Translations under genes and position numbers: made by a program
The notes under the pieces: generated by a model
What the model was told of the DNA's origin: nothing
The model's input: only the letters and a program-made list of their open reading frames with translations
The model's database searches: none
NCBI RefSeq assembly: GCF_007896435.1
Contig: NZ_VCBL01000004.1
Coordinates: 1 to 64,000, forward strand
Direction: 5' to 3'
Length of the DNA: 64,000 bases
Source of the DNA: Rummeliibacillus suwonensis
GTDB lineage: Bacteria; Bacillota; Bacilli; Bacillales_A; Planococcaceae
Shown here: positions 35,587 through 44,174 of the stretch, one piece after another
Position numbering within the stretch: the stretch's first letter is position 1
Layout of the letters: each line of letters begins with the position of its first letter

Positions 35587-36814
35587 TTATATCACCTGTT
35601 TTCTTCTTTAATAATACTTCATCATAAGCTTTTAGTAGATTTCTTATACCGTTTTCAAATGACCAATGTGTCATTCCCCATTTTTTTGCATTTTCGCCTA
35701 GATTTTTGGCAAATAACGAATCCGTCAATAAACGGTTTAAGCTTATGAAAAGGCCATATACATCTTTGGGTTCAACTAATAGCCCCGTGACATTGTTCTC
35801 AATCATTTCAGGTAATCCACCAACATTACTTACAATAGAAGGTTTTCCTGCTAGCTGTGCTTCAATTAAAGATAAGGGCTGGTTTTCTATAATGGAAGGA
35901 AGTACATATATATCTGCTTTAGAAAGTAGTGCCGGTACGTCATCACGACTACCTAAAAAGGAAATGTCATTATCTAAATTTAATGATTTCGTTAATAATT
36001 GAAGCTCTTCCTGCTTATCTCCGGTCCCTACGATCCAACAAATCCAATCCTGACGTATCGCTTTTAAATTGGCTAGTGCCTGAATAAGGTAATTTACCCC
36101 TTTCAGTTCCGTAAGTCTCCCTGAGTAAATGATCACTTTCTTATTGATTGGACGATCAATGTAAGACTGTTTACTTTTTTGTTTAATAAATTCTTCGCTA
36201 TCAAATCCATAATGAAGGACGCGAAGTTGGTGTTGAGGAACCCCAAATTCATCGCGTAAAATATTTTCTAGCCAATGGTTTGCTACAATCGTTAAATCTG
36301 AAGAAGTTGCTCCAAGACGTTCTAGTTCATCATAATATTCTCTAGCCATGTGAGATGTAGGGGATTGGTGGATAGTCGTTAGTTGATGCCTAATTTCATG
36401 AGCTACTGAACCATGAAGAGTTGCGATAAGTGGTGTATTTTGAGGTTTGACACGTTTAATGGAGGCAGTAGATATAACATCTTGTGTATGAATAAGATCA
36501 TATTTTTCTAATCCCAAATACGTAGCGCCTAATTCAAAGAGGTATCTGTGAAACTCAGAAAATTCGACAAGCTTATTCGTGTAAACATTCGGGTACATAT
36601 AAAGAGGAAATTTAGCTTGAAGGAAAGGAAGAAGTTTGCTCTTTTCGACTTTCTCTCCTGTATTTACTTTATGGATGATTGTATTTTCTTCTCCGTATCC
36701 CATTAAATCTACCTCGTGACCCCGTTCCTCCAGGCTTTTCTTAAGCTGTTGCATATAGTTCCATACACCACCAAGATGAGGAACATTCCAATAAGTGGCA
36801 AGCAAAATTTTCAT
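35579..36814 (-). CDS. GT4-family glycosyltransferase
   Basis: 411 residues, GT-B fold. The N-terminus has the glycine-rich acceptor loop (YWNVPHLGGVWNYMQQL). The C-terminal half shows KKVIIYSGRLTELKGVNYLIQAL, WICWIVGTGDKQEELQLL and the nucleotide-sugar E-x7-E motif ENQPLSLIE, followed by AGKPSIVSNVGGLPEMI. It transfers a hexose from an activated donor to an unknown acceptor in the cytoplasm, retaining configuration. Acceptors on spore-surface proteins are plausible given the neighbours. Confidence 0.88.
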   Translation of the reverse strand: MKILLATYWNVPHLGGVWNYMQQLKKSLEERGHEVDLMGYGEENTIIHKVNTGEKVEKSKLLPFLQAKFPLYMYPNVYTNKLVEFSEFHRYLFELGATYLGLEKYDLIHTQDVISTASIKRVKPQNTPLIATLHGSVAHEIRHQLTTIHQSPTSHMAREYYDELERLGATSSDLTIVANHWLENILRDEFGVPQHQLRVLHYGFDSEEFIKQKSKQSYIDRPINKKVIIYSGRLTELKGVNYLIQALANLKAIRQDWICWIVGTGDKQEELQLLTKSLNLDNDISFLGSRDDVPALLSKADIYVLPSIIENQPLSLIEAQLAGKPSIVSNVGGLPEMIENNVTGLLVEPKDVYGLFISLNRLLTDSLFAKNLGENAKKWGMTHWSFENGIRNLLKAYDEVLLKKKTGDING

Positions 36815-36907
36815 ATCAGGTCTCCTTTATTTGATTTACATATTTTTAGAATATGCAGCCCTATCCTTCTTTTCTAAACGAATGACTATTTCAAATGAAT
36901 AAAGTGA

Positions 36908-37107
36908 AACTTCCTCAGTAGGGATTTTCTTCATCCCCCACTAAAATAGAGGAAAGGAAGTGAAAAGCGCCACGTCCTGTGGCAACACCTGAGTGATCAA
37001 CATCCTGCCCGCTCGAACCAATCGTGCTTTTACTAATCGTTGTTCCCCTTCCTATCTCTGCCTGCTCCTCGCTTCTTGATGTAAGGAGCTTACTGCTTAT
37101 TTATATG
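36908..37107 (+). repeat. Family C stem-loop repeat
   Basis: Retains the left hairpin (CAGTAGGGATTTTC..CCCCCACTA), GCGCCACGTCCTGTGGCAAC and CATCCTGCCCGCTCGAACCA. The right end is altered (TTACTGCTTATTTATATGGAGA). Confidence 0.7.
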
Positions 37108-37116
37108 GAGAAATCG

Positions 37117-37470
37117 CTAGACGGTGATCATTTGAAGTATGATAGGAGAACCTTTAGCTGGTGCGTCTACCGTTTTTAAAATAATTTTCCCCATTCTTAC
37201 TTCATAGTTAACTTTAGGCTGCAAAACACCATTAATAAAAAGATTGATCAAAGATACTTCAGAAACATCTTTTATGTTTTGCTCTCCCGCATTCTCCATA
37301 CAGTCCTCTATCGTGTATGTTTTCTTCCACCCATCTGATATCGTATAAAACTCTGTGGTTTTGATTTTACTCGGTGGCTTCAAATAAAATGGCTTTGTTA
37401 TTAGCTTTGGGAAAGGAAGGAGTAGTGGACGAGCTGATGAATTATCTAATGTATCCTTTTTTCTCTGCAT
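37117..37470 (-). CDS. DUF4183 domain protein
   Basis: 117 residues from the ATG preceded by AGGAGG; the open frame extends to 37527 without an SD. The DUF4183 core runs KTTEFYTISDGWKKTYTIED to SLINLFINGVLQPKVNYEVR and ends GSPIILQMITV. Family members are small proteins of Bacillus-type spores, often encoded near exosporium glycosylation genes. It is divergent from a second DUF4183 gene. The proline-rich head (LLLPFPKLITKPFYLKPPSK) is not part of the domain. Confidence 0.8.
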   Translation of the reverse strand: MQRKKDTLDNSSARPLLLPFPKLITKPFYLKPPSKIKTTEFYTISDGWKKTYTIEDCMENAGEQNIKDVSEVSLINLFINGVLQPKVNYEVRMGKIILKTVDAPAKGSPIILQMITV

Positions 37471-37644
37471 AACATTCCTCCTGTTTTTCAGTAAAAAGGC
37501 TTTTTTCTTATTAATATGTACTTTCAAAAAAAATGGTTCGAATTAGGAAAAAATTCTTATTTTTGCTTTTTACCTTACCAATGTCCCGATTCAAAACTTT
37601 TTTACTACATATGATGCTATGAAAAAACAAAAAGGAGTGATTTC

Positions 37645-38013
37645 TTGGCATTAAAGATTCTTAAGCTTGCCATCAATAGTCATCAAAATTTTTCAACTTC
37701 ACCATTAGTAACACGTTTATTTTATGAAGTACCTGAAACTGTTCAAAGTTTAACAACCTATAAAATTAATACAAATGATTTTTTAAACGACTCAGGAGAA
37801 GTGGTAGAAACTTTACCCGTTCTTAATTTAAATAATAACTATTTCCATGTTTTTGTAAACGGTGTATTACAAATGGATGATACCTTTGCATATACAGCAG
37901 GTGAACAAGGGATTGGATCATTAATCATTTCTGTCCCAGAAGAATCTGAAATCCCTGCTGGTAGCCCAATTGTTCTTGAAATCGTGAATTTTTATCCAAA
38001 AACAATCGGATAG
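37645..38013 (+). CDS. DUF4183 domain protein
   Basis: 122 residues with a TTG start; AAGGAG lies 7 bases upstream. Core: TRLFYEVPETVQSLTTYKIN, then NNYFHVFVNGVLQMDDTFAY, ending AGSPIVLEIVNFYP. The FVNGVLQ and AGSPIVL blocks are shared with the divergent gene at 37117, so the two are paralogues. Probably an exosporium or spore-surface protein. Confidence 0.8.
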   Translation: MALKILKLAINSHQNFSTSPLVTRLFYEVPETVQSLTTYKINTNDFLNDSGEVVETLPVLNLNNNYFHVFVNGVLQMDDTFAYTAGEQGIGSLIISVPEESEIPAGSPIVLEIVNFYPKTIG

Positions 38014-38133
38014 ATGGTAAAGCTTTATATTTAACGAGTTGATCATGTATTTTCCTCATCTATATTAGGAAATACACTGTACATGCAGGCTTGAAGATGT
38101 CAATTGTTGATCTCACACTTTACAATCGATCAC

Positions 38134-38292
38134 TCTGGGGCTGTCTCAAAAGAAAAATACACGTAGACTCACAAGAAAAAACACGGATATGAGAGCTAGG
38201 TAAAGAATTAGGAATGGTATGATTCGTACTTGGCTTGCGGAGAGCATAGAGGATTTTTATTTTGTGGAACCTTCTTAGGCAGCCCCAGTCTT
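38134..38292. mobile_element. MITE-like element with CTGGGGCTG ends
   Basis: About 160 bp bounded by CTGGGGCTGTCT and, inverted at the right, CTGGGGCTGCCT; similarity continues a few bases inward. No ORF. Ends of this sort occur on several IS families, so it is probably a deletion derivative. Confidence 0.55.
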
Positions 38293-38442
38293 CATCTTTT
38301 GAGTTTTGGGTAGTGTAAGCAATACTCCTTAAACCTAGCTAAATACTTAAAAGGAGTTTATGTTCTTTTGATTCATTAATCATTATTTATACTCGCCTCC
38401 ATCTCTTTGACAAAATTAAAACTCTTACAGGAGAGGTGCAAA

Positions 38443-39069
38443 ATGAATAGACAAGAATTAATGGGAAATTATGATGCAATATTTAGCTTAGGTGATTTGT
38501 GTTTGACTTCCATTCAATTAAAAAAACATCAACTCCGACCTTATTCTGGAGTATTCGACTGGGCAGCCACTCCCGAATTATCAAAAGTTAACTTATTGCT
38601 ACAAAATAGATTCCAAGGACTCATGAAATTTGGAAATTTAAGAATTGTTGGTCCTGGTGTACCACACATGATCTGTGTTTCTGATGATCATTATCACTTT
38701 GTATCCAATCACGACTTCGGAACAGACAAGAACTCTTTAACTTATCTTGGTTCTTACGATGAAGTGATGGAAAAATATAATCGGCGGACAAAACGTTTCC
38801 TCGAAAAAATGGAAACAGCTAAACGTATTCTTTTTGTAAGAACTGAAGGAAGCTTTGAGGATGTAGTAGGATTGCAAGCTGTTTTAAGAAATTTAGTCAA
38901 AAATGATTTCAGTATTTTGCTTGTCAACCACACACATGTGAGTGGCATTGTAGAAAAAAACTGGCCGCTTCCAAATGTGTACGCAGTTGATTTTCCAAAC
39001 TATGATAAATGGGAAGGAAACCATCATCTTTGGGATCAAATCCTTAGTGGTATCAAACTTGAACAATAA
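38443..39069 (+). CDS. DUF1796 family putative cysteine peptidase
   Basis: 208 residues from the ATG behind AGGAGAGG; an upstream ATG at 38407 lacks an SD. YDAIFSLGDLCLTSIQLKKH followed by YSGVFDWAATP is the hallmark of DUF1796, whose members are predicted papain-like enzymes and are found near polysaccharide genes. The cysteine in LGDLC would be the catalytic candidate, with a histidine in HFVSNHDFG or NHTHV. Function unproven. The stop lies 37 bases before the dehydratase start, so the two form an operon. Confidence 0.75.
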   Translation: MNRQELMGNYDAIFSLGDLCLTSIQLKKHQLRPYSGVFDWAATPELSKVNLLLQNRFQGLMKFGNLRIVGPGVPHMICVSDDHYHFVSNHDFGTDKNSLTYLGSYDEVMEKYNRRTKRFLEKMETAKRILFVRTEGSFEDVVGLQAVLRNLVKNDFSILLVNHTHVSGIVEKNWPLPNVYAVDFPNYDKWEGNHHLWDQILSGIKLEQ

Positions 39070-39106
39070 TCTAAATACTGTTAGCGGTATTATAGGAGGA
39101 GCTACT

Positions 39107-40063
39107 GTGTATAAGGACTCAACCATACTCGTAACAGGGGGGACTGGTTCTTGGGGGGAAGAATTGATTCGTCAGCTTCTTACATTTCACCCCAAAAAAA
39201 TAATCGTCTATTCAAGAAATGAAAATAGCCAAGTTGAACTAAGAAGAAAGATGGCTAATGATAATCTGTTCTTTTTCATAGGGGATATAAGAGATAAAGC
39301 AGCACTATTAGCAGCCACAGAGGGCGTTGATTATTTATTTCACCTAGCAGCACTTAAACATGTTCCAATATGTGAGGAAAATCCTGTAGAATCCATCAAA
39401 ACCAACATATTAGGTACACAAAATGTCATTGATGCGGCAGTAGAAAACCATATAAAAAAAGTGATTTATGTATCTACTGATAAAGCAGCTGATCCCGCTA
39501 ATACTTATGGAATGACAAAGGCGCTCGGTGAAAAACTAATCATCCATGCTAATAGTAAATTGTCTGATACTAAATTTTCATGTGTTCGAGGGGGCAATGT
39601 ATTAGGGAGTAGTGGTAGTGTACTACCGCTCTTCCAAAAGCAGATTGCGGAATTAGGAGAAGTCCATATAACGGATAAAAGAATGATTCGCTACTTTGTT
39701 TCTCCTAGAGAAGCTATTGTAATATTGTTAAAAGCAGCCCGTATTTCTCAAGGCGGAGAAACATTTGTGATGAATATGGACGCTTTCCGGATCATTGATT
39801 TGGCTGAAGTTCTTATTGAGCATTCAGGGAAAAGCGATGTGAAAATCATTGAAATTGGTATTAGACCAGGTGAAAAATTAAAAGAAGTGCTTATAGCAGA
39901 AAATGAGAAAGACCTTGCATCCTCACTTGATGAAGATTTGCTATTAATCTCTGCCAACCAAAAGGGCGCTTCTACGATCGATCCACAAATAGAAAAAATT
40001 GAAAATTCTTTATTGACGAAAGATGAAATTAAAAATATGCTCAAAAAAGAAAAATTTATTTAA
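39107..40063 (+). CDS. UDP-GlcNAc 4,6-dehydratase-like protein (CapD/FlaA1/PseB type)
   Basis: 318 residues with a GTG start six bases after GGAGGA; the frame runs upstream to 38975 inside the previous gene. GGTGSWG near 10-16, HLAALKHVPICEENP, STDKAADPANTYGMTKALGEK and GGNVLGSSGSVLPLF are typical of soluble CapD-like dehydratases that invert C5 of UDP-GlcNAc. It would provide a 4-keto sugar for surface or flagellar glycan. The active-site Tyr-x3-Lys is YGMTK, with a threonine-aspartate pair in STDKA as in the family. Confidence 0.88.
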   Translation: MYKDSTILVTGGTGSWGEELIRQLLTFHPKKIIVYSRNENSQVELRRKMANDNLFFFIGDIRDKAALLAATEGVDYLFHLAALKHVPICEENPVESIKTNILGTQNVIDAAVENHIKKVIYVSTDKAADPANTYGMTKALGEKLIIHANSKLSDTKFSCVRGGNVLGSSGSVLPLFQKQIAELGEVHITDKRMIRYFVSPREAIVILLKAARISQGGETFVMNMDAFRIIDLAEVLIEHSGKSDVKIIEIGIRPGEKLKEVLIAENEKDLASSLDEDLLLISANQKGASTIDPQIEKIENSLLTKDEIKNMLKKEKFI

Positions 40064-40159
40064 AATCAATAGGGTTTCAAAATGTATAATGCCATTTATT
40101 ATCAGGTGTGTTAATGATCCAATTCTATCCATCAAATTAAGTTTATCGATTCAAAAATA

Positions 40160-40206
40160 AAATAGCCGGCTTGGAATCAAAAAATATTCCGAGTCGGCTA
40201 TTTTTT
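40160..40206. terminator. Bidirectional terminator after the dehydratase gene
   Basis: AAAATAGCCGGCTTGGAAT / ATTCCGAGTCGGCTATTTT with T runs on both strands. It lies between the dehydratase and a short opposing ORF. Confidence 0.85.
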
Positions 40207-40210
40207 ACTT

Positions 40211-40300
40211 TCATGAATTGTAATGGTGTATTGTGTCGTCATAATCATCATCCAACTCATCTGTTATAAACCCTAAAAACCTGAGCAATCTTTTTAACAT
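40211..40300 (-). CDS. 29-residue acidic small protein
   Basis: The ATG follows GGGGTG by seven bases. The protein begins MLKRLLRFLGFITDELDDDY and ends DDTIHHYNS: an amphipathic basic helix, then an acidic and histidine-containing tail. It has its own SD and ends five bases before a strong terminator. Function unknown. Confidence 0.55.
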   Translation of the reverse strand: MLKRLLRFLGFITDELDDDYDDTIHHYNS

Positions 40301-40635
40301 ACAATCACCCCTTAATTTGTATATACATCGCTAAAAAGATCAATGATTATTCTGAATATTCTTTCTCATATTTTACAGGAATTCACGGCATTATTCTAGC
40401 AATCTTCTTCTTCTCCAGAAAATTTGTGCAAATGCACAATTAAAGATTCAACAGCATGCTTAGTGTTGTACTAGTATCCAATTTAATTCAAAAACTTTTG
40501 ATTTTTCACTATTTTTATATTATTAGTATTGCAAATATCACTTTTACATTTTATAATATATCCAATTAGAATAGTTGGAATTAGACCCTCCTTTATTCTA
40601 ATGACTGACATCAACATGTTAGTGACGTTATGCAA

Positions 40636-40742
40636 TTGTGGTACATCGCTTTATATTGTATAAAGTTGGATATTGCATGACAAATGAAAGACTCTCCTTA
40701 TAAACATCAGTAGCCCACCCTCAATGCTACTGATGTTTTTTT
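40636..40742 (+). ncRNA. Candidate small RNA with promoter and terminator
   Basis: TTGTGG, 17-base spacer, TATAAA at 40636-40664, and 38 bases on the hairpin AAACATCAGTAGC / GCTACTGATGTTT with T7. The transcript would be about 70 nt and no ORF is visible in it. It might instead be a leftover terminator. Confidence 0.4.
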
Positions 40743-40931
40743 AGTTTTTGTTTGACACAATGCTTAATATTCCTCTGTTTGACTGCAGACAAACGCTTTG
40801 ATTTCCACTCCTCACAACCCCAAAATCAACGAAAATCTTCCTTTTGCAATGGCTCTCATTTGCTTTAAAGACTCCATTTGATATACGCTTTCTTTGAAAA
40901 CATACTTTTGATTCTAAAGGAGCGATTCGAT

Positions 40932-41270
40932 ATGTACGTAGTCACTAACCGCATCAAAGTGAAAAAAGGCTTCGCTGAAAAAATGGCGCCCAACTTCACA
41001 CGTCCAGGTGCATTGCAGTCATTTGAGGGATTTGTAAAAGTAGAAGTTGCTGTTTGCAAAGATTTTGAAGAATATGATGAGATGAGCGTTAATATGTATT
41101 GGAAAAACCTTGAAGGCTTTAAAAAATGGCGTGAAAGCGACGCTTTTAAACAAGCCCATAAACGTCCAGAACCTAAATCAGGAGAAGCACCAAAGGAATC
41201 ACCATTACTTGGCAGCCAAATTGTCATTGCAGAAATCGTTTCTAGCATTGGTGCTGCCACAAAAGCTTAA
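40932..41270 (+). CDS. HmoA/IsdG-like heme monooxygenase, ABM domain
   Basis: 112 residues; ATG with AAAGGAG nine bases upstream. Antibiotic-biosynthesis-monooxygenase fold: YVVTNRIKVKKGFAEKM, a central FVKVEVAVCKDFEEYDEM, YWKNLEGFKKWRESDAFKQAHKR, ending GSQIVIAEIV. The spacing of the Trp and His in WRESDAFKQAH is that of IsdG/HmoA enzymes, which open heme and release iron. The heme-degrading role is by resemblance. Single-gene unit with its own terminator (41274-41318). Confidence 0.8.
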   Translation: MYVVTNRIKVKKGFAEKMAPNFTRPGALQSFEGFVKVEVAVCKDFEEYDEMSVNMYWKNLEGFKKWRESDAFKQAHKRPEPKSGEAPKESPLLGSQIVIAEIVSSIGAATKA

Positions 41271-41273
41271 ACG

Positions 41274-41318
41274 AGAGCTCTAGTGAGAGATCGCATTTTC
41301 TCTTACTTAGAGCTTTTT
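41274..41318 (+). terminator. Terminator of the HmoA-like gene
   Basis: AGCTCTAGTGAGAGA / TCTCTTACTTAGAGCT followed by TTTTTATG. Confidence 0.8.
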
Positions 41319-41528
41319 ATGTAGATACTGAATAATTAAAACATGGAGAAAAAATCATCAGGATGCAAAAGATCCATTACAATTACACTGGGGCGCGATT
41401 GTCCTTTTCAAGACTGTTCGAAAAAACTCCTCTTCAAAATCCGTAATATTCGCCAGAGGCTCTATCCGCTCCCGAAATCAATGTCAATCATCTTAAACAA
41501 TGCAAACAAGTATTTGTTCGATAAACAA

Positions 41529-41662
41529 GAATCTGCTCCTGTCGCAAAAAAAGACCTGCTCCTGTCGCTTCGCTTTCGTCGCAAAAAAGATCTGCTTCTG
41601 CCACTTCGCTCTCGTCGCAAAAAAAATCTGCTCCTCTCTAAAAATTAGAATGAGCAGATCCT
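41529..41662 (-). repeat. Tandemly repeated terminator segment after the NlpC/P60 gene
   Basis: The functional terminator on the minus strand is ATCTGCTC.. ..GAGCAGAT followed by T8 (41616-41660). Beyond it, the 3' arm and T run recur in at least three more units of about 36 bp (GACCTGCTCCTGTCGC, CTTCGCTTTCGTCGCAAAAAA). It is read as low-complexity ORFs on both strands; neither looks real. Confidence 0.7.
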
Positions 41663-41729
41663 TATTGACTAGTTGAAGAATTATTTTTTTATCAAGCATG
41701 ACTTTTCAAATAGTTACTAATTATTTTAC

Positions 41730-42491
41730 TTATAGTGAACCATAACCAATAATACGTGGAGCCCAATAGCTTCCTTTTGCTACACTTTGGATTTGAACTT
41801 TGTTGCCTGCTGCATGTAGCACTAAGTTATTTCCTGCATAAATTCCTACATGAGTAATAGAACGACTACTTGGTGTTGCACCAAAGAAGATTAAATCACC
41901 AACAGCCGGTTTACTTACTCGTTTTGTAACAGAATATTGTGTACGGCTGCTATGAGGCAATGTACCATAACCCGCTTTTTTGTAAACATATGCTGTAAAA
42001 CCTGAACAATCGAATCCTGATGGTGACATACCTCCCCATACATAAGGTACTCCTAAATACTTCTTACCAGCACTAATAACTTTACTTGCAGCTACTGCAC
42101 TAGAAACTTTTTTTGCTTTTTTGTACTTTTTCACATATGAAGCTGAAACCCAGCCATATTTGCTTTTATATTTTACTTTATACCATTTTTTACCACTTGT
42201 CGTTTTCTTATATTTAGCTGTTACAACTGCTCCTTTTTTGAGAGTTGTAATTCTTTTATATTTTGTTGAAGCTCCTTTTCTCATATTAAGAGCTGCTGTT
42301 GTTTTGTATTTTCCTGAAAATTTAACCGCTTTGGAACTTGAAACAGTTGTTATATGTAAATTTTGATGAATATTAGTTTTAGTTGGAGTTTGAGTTTGAG
42401 CTTGGACTTGTTCTTGAGGAGCTGCCCCTAATAATGTACCAAGGCCTAATGCTAAGGTTAATGTACTTGCTAATACGCTTTTCTTATTCAT
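41730..42491 (-). CDS. Secreted NlpC/P60 peptidoglycan endopeptidase with SH3 domain
   Basis: 253 residues: signal peptide (about 1-31), a Q/T-rich linker, one bacterial SH3 domain (about 60-122, TTAALNMRKGASTKYKRI to YGWVSASYV), then NlpC/P60 from 135. The catalytic residues are Cys162 (GFDCSGF), His214 (ITHVGIY) and probably His226. It cleaves gamma-D-Glu-meso-DAP bonds in wall peptides. Very lysine-rich in the SH3 part, which suits binding to anionic wall polymers. SD GGAGG 12 bases before the ATG. Confidence 0.9.
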   Translation of the reverse strand: MNKKSVLASTLTLALGLGTLLGAAPQEQVQAQTQTPTKTNIHQNLHITTVSSSKAVKFSGKYKTTAALNMRKGASTKYKRITTLKKGAVVTAKYKKTTSGKKWYKVKYKSKYGWVSASYVKKYKKAKKVSSAVAASKVISAGKKYLGVPYVWGGMSPSGFDCSGFTAYVYKKAGYGTLPHSSRTQYSVTKRVSKPAVGDLIFFGATPSSRSITHVGIYAGNNLVLHAAGNKVQIQSVAKGSYWAPRIIGYGSL

Positions 42492-42868
42492 GTAGATATT
42501 GTACCTCCAATATTTTAGTCTTTTTTTGATTTATTCAATGCAATTCGTTAAATATTTATTAACTTATGTACTAATCTTAGTGAAATCACGGTAAAGAAAC
42601 AACGCAATTTCATTTACAATGTCGTTACTTTTTATTACAAATAATACAAAACGGCTAATATCCACGTGGTTTTTAATACTTCAGCCATTTTATTGGACAT
42701 TTTTTACATATAAAGAGCTAAAAAAACATTTTGAGCTCTTTTAAGTCAAAATGCTTTTTAGTATCGCTCACTCTTCCTATTTAAACTAATGGGATTGAGA
42801 AGAGCGTATTCTTTTTCGGCGTTCATATAAGATACTTACTTTCGCATTTCTTCCGAAAAAATGCGATA
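42492..42868. other. Divergent intergenic region
   Basis: No gene seen. It holds the NlpC/P60 upstream region, two overlapping orphan hairpins at 42711-42770 (AAAGAGCT / AGCTCTTT), and a hairpin TCGCATT / AATGCGA at 42842-42867 just before the methyltransferase. Confidence 0.45.
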
Positions 42869-42904
42869 ATGAGGAAAATAAACCTTAAGGATGACAAGAT
42901 CAAG

Positions 42905-44098
42905 ATGACAAATATACGTACTTTACGAATAGACCCCAAGTATGTTCCTGAACTAAAAAGAGGCTATTCACTCATATTAAAAGATGCCACTCAACACAAA
43001 GAACCTTTAGAAGAAGGCGAAATTATTCGTTTAGTAGATCAGCATAACCGCTATATTGGAACTGGTTATTACGGTCTTCAAAATAAAGGAATCGGCTGGA
43101 TTTTAACTACAAAAGAGCATGAACAAATCGATCAATCTTTCTTTAATAAAAAGATTAAAATAGCCTTATCCCATCGTGAAGAGTTTTTCCATAATGGTGA
43201 AACTACCGCTTTCCGTATCTTCAATAGTGAAGGTGATGGTATTGGTGGCTTAACCATCGACTATTTTGATGGATATTATATGGCGAGTTGGTATAGTGAA
43301 GGAATATATTCTTTTAAGGAATACATTTATAACGCTTTAAATGAATTCGTTGATTACAAAGCAATCTATGAGAAAAAACGTTTCGATACGAAAGGTCAAT
43401 ATGTGGATCAAGACGATTTTGTAATGGGAACTGCAGGCGACTTTCCTATCATAGTGAAAGAAAATGGCATGAACTTCGCCATTAACTTAAATGATGGTGC
43501 AATGACAGGTATTTTCCTTGATCAACGCGATGTCCGACGCGCGATTCGTGATCGTTACGCTAAAGGAACGAATATGCTCAATACATTTTCTTATACAGGT
43601 GCTTTTTCAGTAGCTGCTGCATTAGGTGGTGCTCGCAAAACAACTAGTGTTGATCTTGCAAAGCGAAGTTTAGCCAAAACAATCGAACAATTCAGTGTCA
43701 ATGGCATTGATTTTGAAGCTCAAGATATTAAGGTTATGGATGTATTCCACTACTTTAAATATGCTATTCGACATGAATTGAAATTTGATTTAGTCGTTTT
43801 AGATCCTCCAAGTTTTGCACGCACTAAAAAGATGACCTTCTCTACTGCGAAGGACTATCCAAAATTGTTGGCAGATGCCATTGCTATTACTGAAAAGAAT
43901 GGTATTATTGTTGCTTCCACCAATAATGCAAGCTTTGGGATGAAGAAATTCAAGTCTTTTATCGAACAGGCATTTAAAGAAACAAATACAAAATATAAAA
44001 TGATCGACCAATATGGACTACCAAAGGACTTTCGGGCAAATCGAGACTTTCCGGAATTTAATTATTTAAAAGTAGTCTTCATAAAAAAACTAAGCTAG
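42905..44098 (+). CDS. Class I SAM-dependent rRNA methyltransferase (RlmI/YwbD-like)
   Basis: About 397 residues: an N-terminal PUA-like domain (LRIDPKYVPELKRGYSLILKD, GEIIRLVDQHNRYIGTGYYG), a middle beta-domain, then a Rossmann methyltransferase with LNTFSYTGAFSVAAALGGA and the catalytic-loop FDLVVLDPPSFAR. The PUA plus RFM order is that of RlmI, which makes m5C in 23S rRNA, and B. subtilis YwbD. The target base is not predictable. ATG 42905 is chosen (AAGGATG upstream, long spacing); ATG 42869 has no SD. Confidence 0.85.
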   Translation: MTNIRTLRIDPKYVPELKRGYSLILKDATQHKEPLEEGEIIRLVDQHNRYIGTGYYGLQNKGIGWILTTKEHEQIDQSFFNKKIKIALSHREEFFHNGETTAFRIFNSEGDGIGGLTIDYFDGYYMASWYSEGIYSFKEYIYNALNEFVDYKAIYEKKRFDTKGQYVDQDDFVMGTAGDFPIIVKENGMNFAINLNDGAMTGIFLDQRDVRRAIRDRYAKGTNMLNTFSYTGAFSVAAALGGARKTTSVDLAKRSLAKTIEQFSVNGIDFEAQDIKVMDVFHYFKYAIRHELKFDLVVLDPPSFARTKKMTFSTAKDYPKLLADAIAITEKNGIIVASTNNASFGMKKFKSFIEQAFKETNTKYKMIDQYGLPKDFRANRDFPEFNYLKVVFIKKLS

Positions 44099-44114
44099 TC
44101 ATTCCTATACAAAG

Positions 44115-44153
44115 ATGGGGTTGTCCGAATACTTTCTGGACACCCCATTTTTT
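44115..44153. terminator. Bidirectional terminator, methyltransferase / bioB
   Basis: ATGGGGTTGTCC / GGACACCCCAT with TTTTTT on the plus side, between convergent genes. Confidence 0.8.
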
Positions 44154-44174
44154 AATAGAAAAATCTTAATTATT

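Noticed and set aside
41517-41535. CGAACAAATACTTGTTTG near 41505-41522 (minus strand) as a LexA/DinR box
   Set aside because: The half sites are four bases too far apart for the CGAAC-N4-GTTYG box, and no SOS gene follows.
41343-41699. ORFs on both strands across the repeated DLLLSLRFRRKK-like sequence
   Set aside because: They come from the tandem terminator repeats; no SD or family resemblance and codon pattern is low in complexity.
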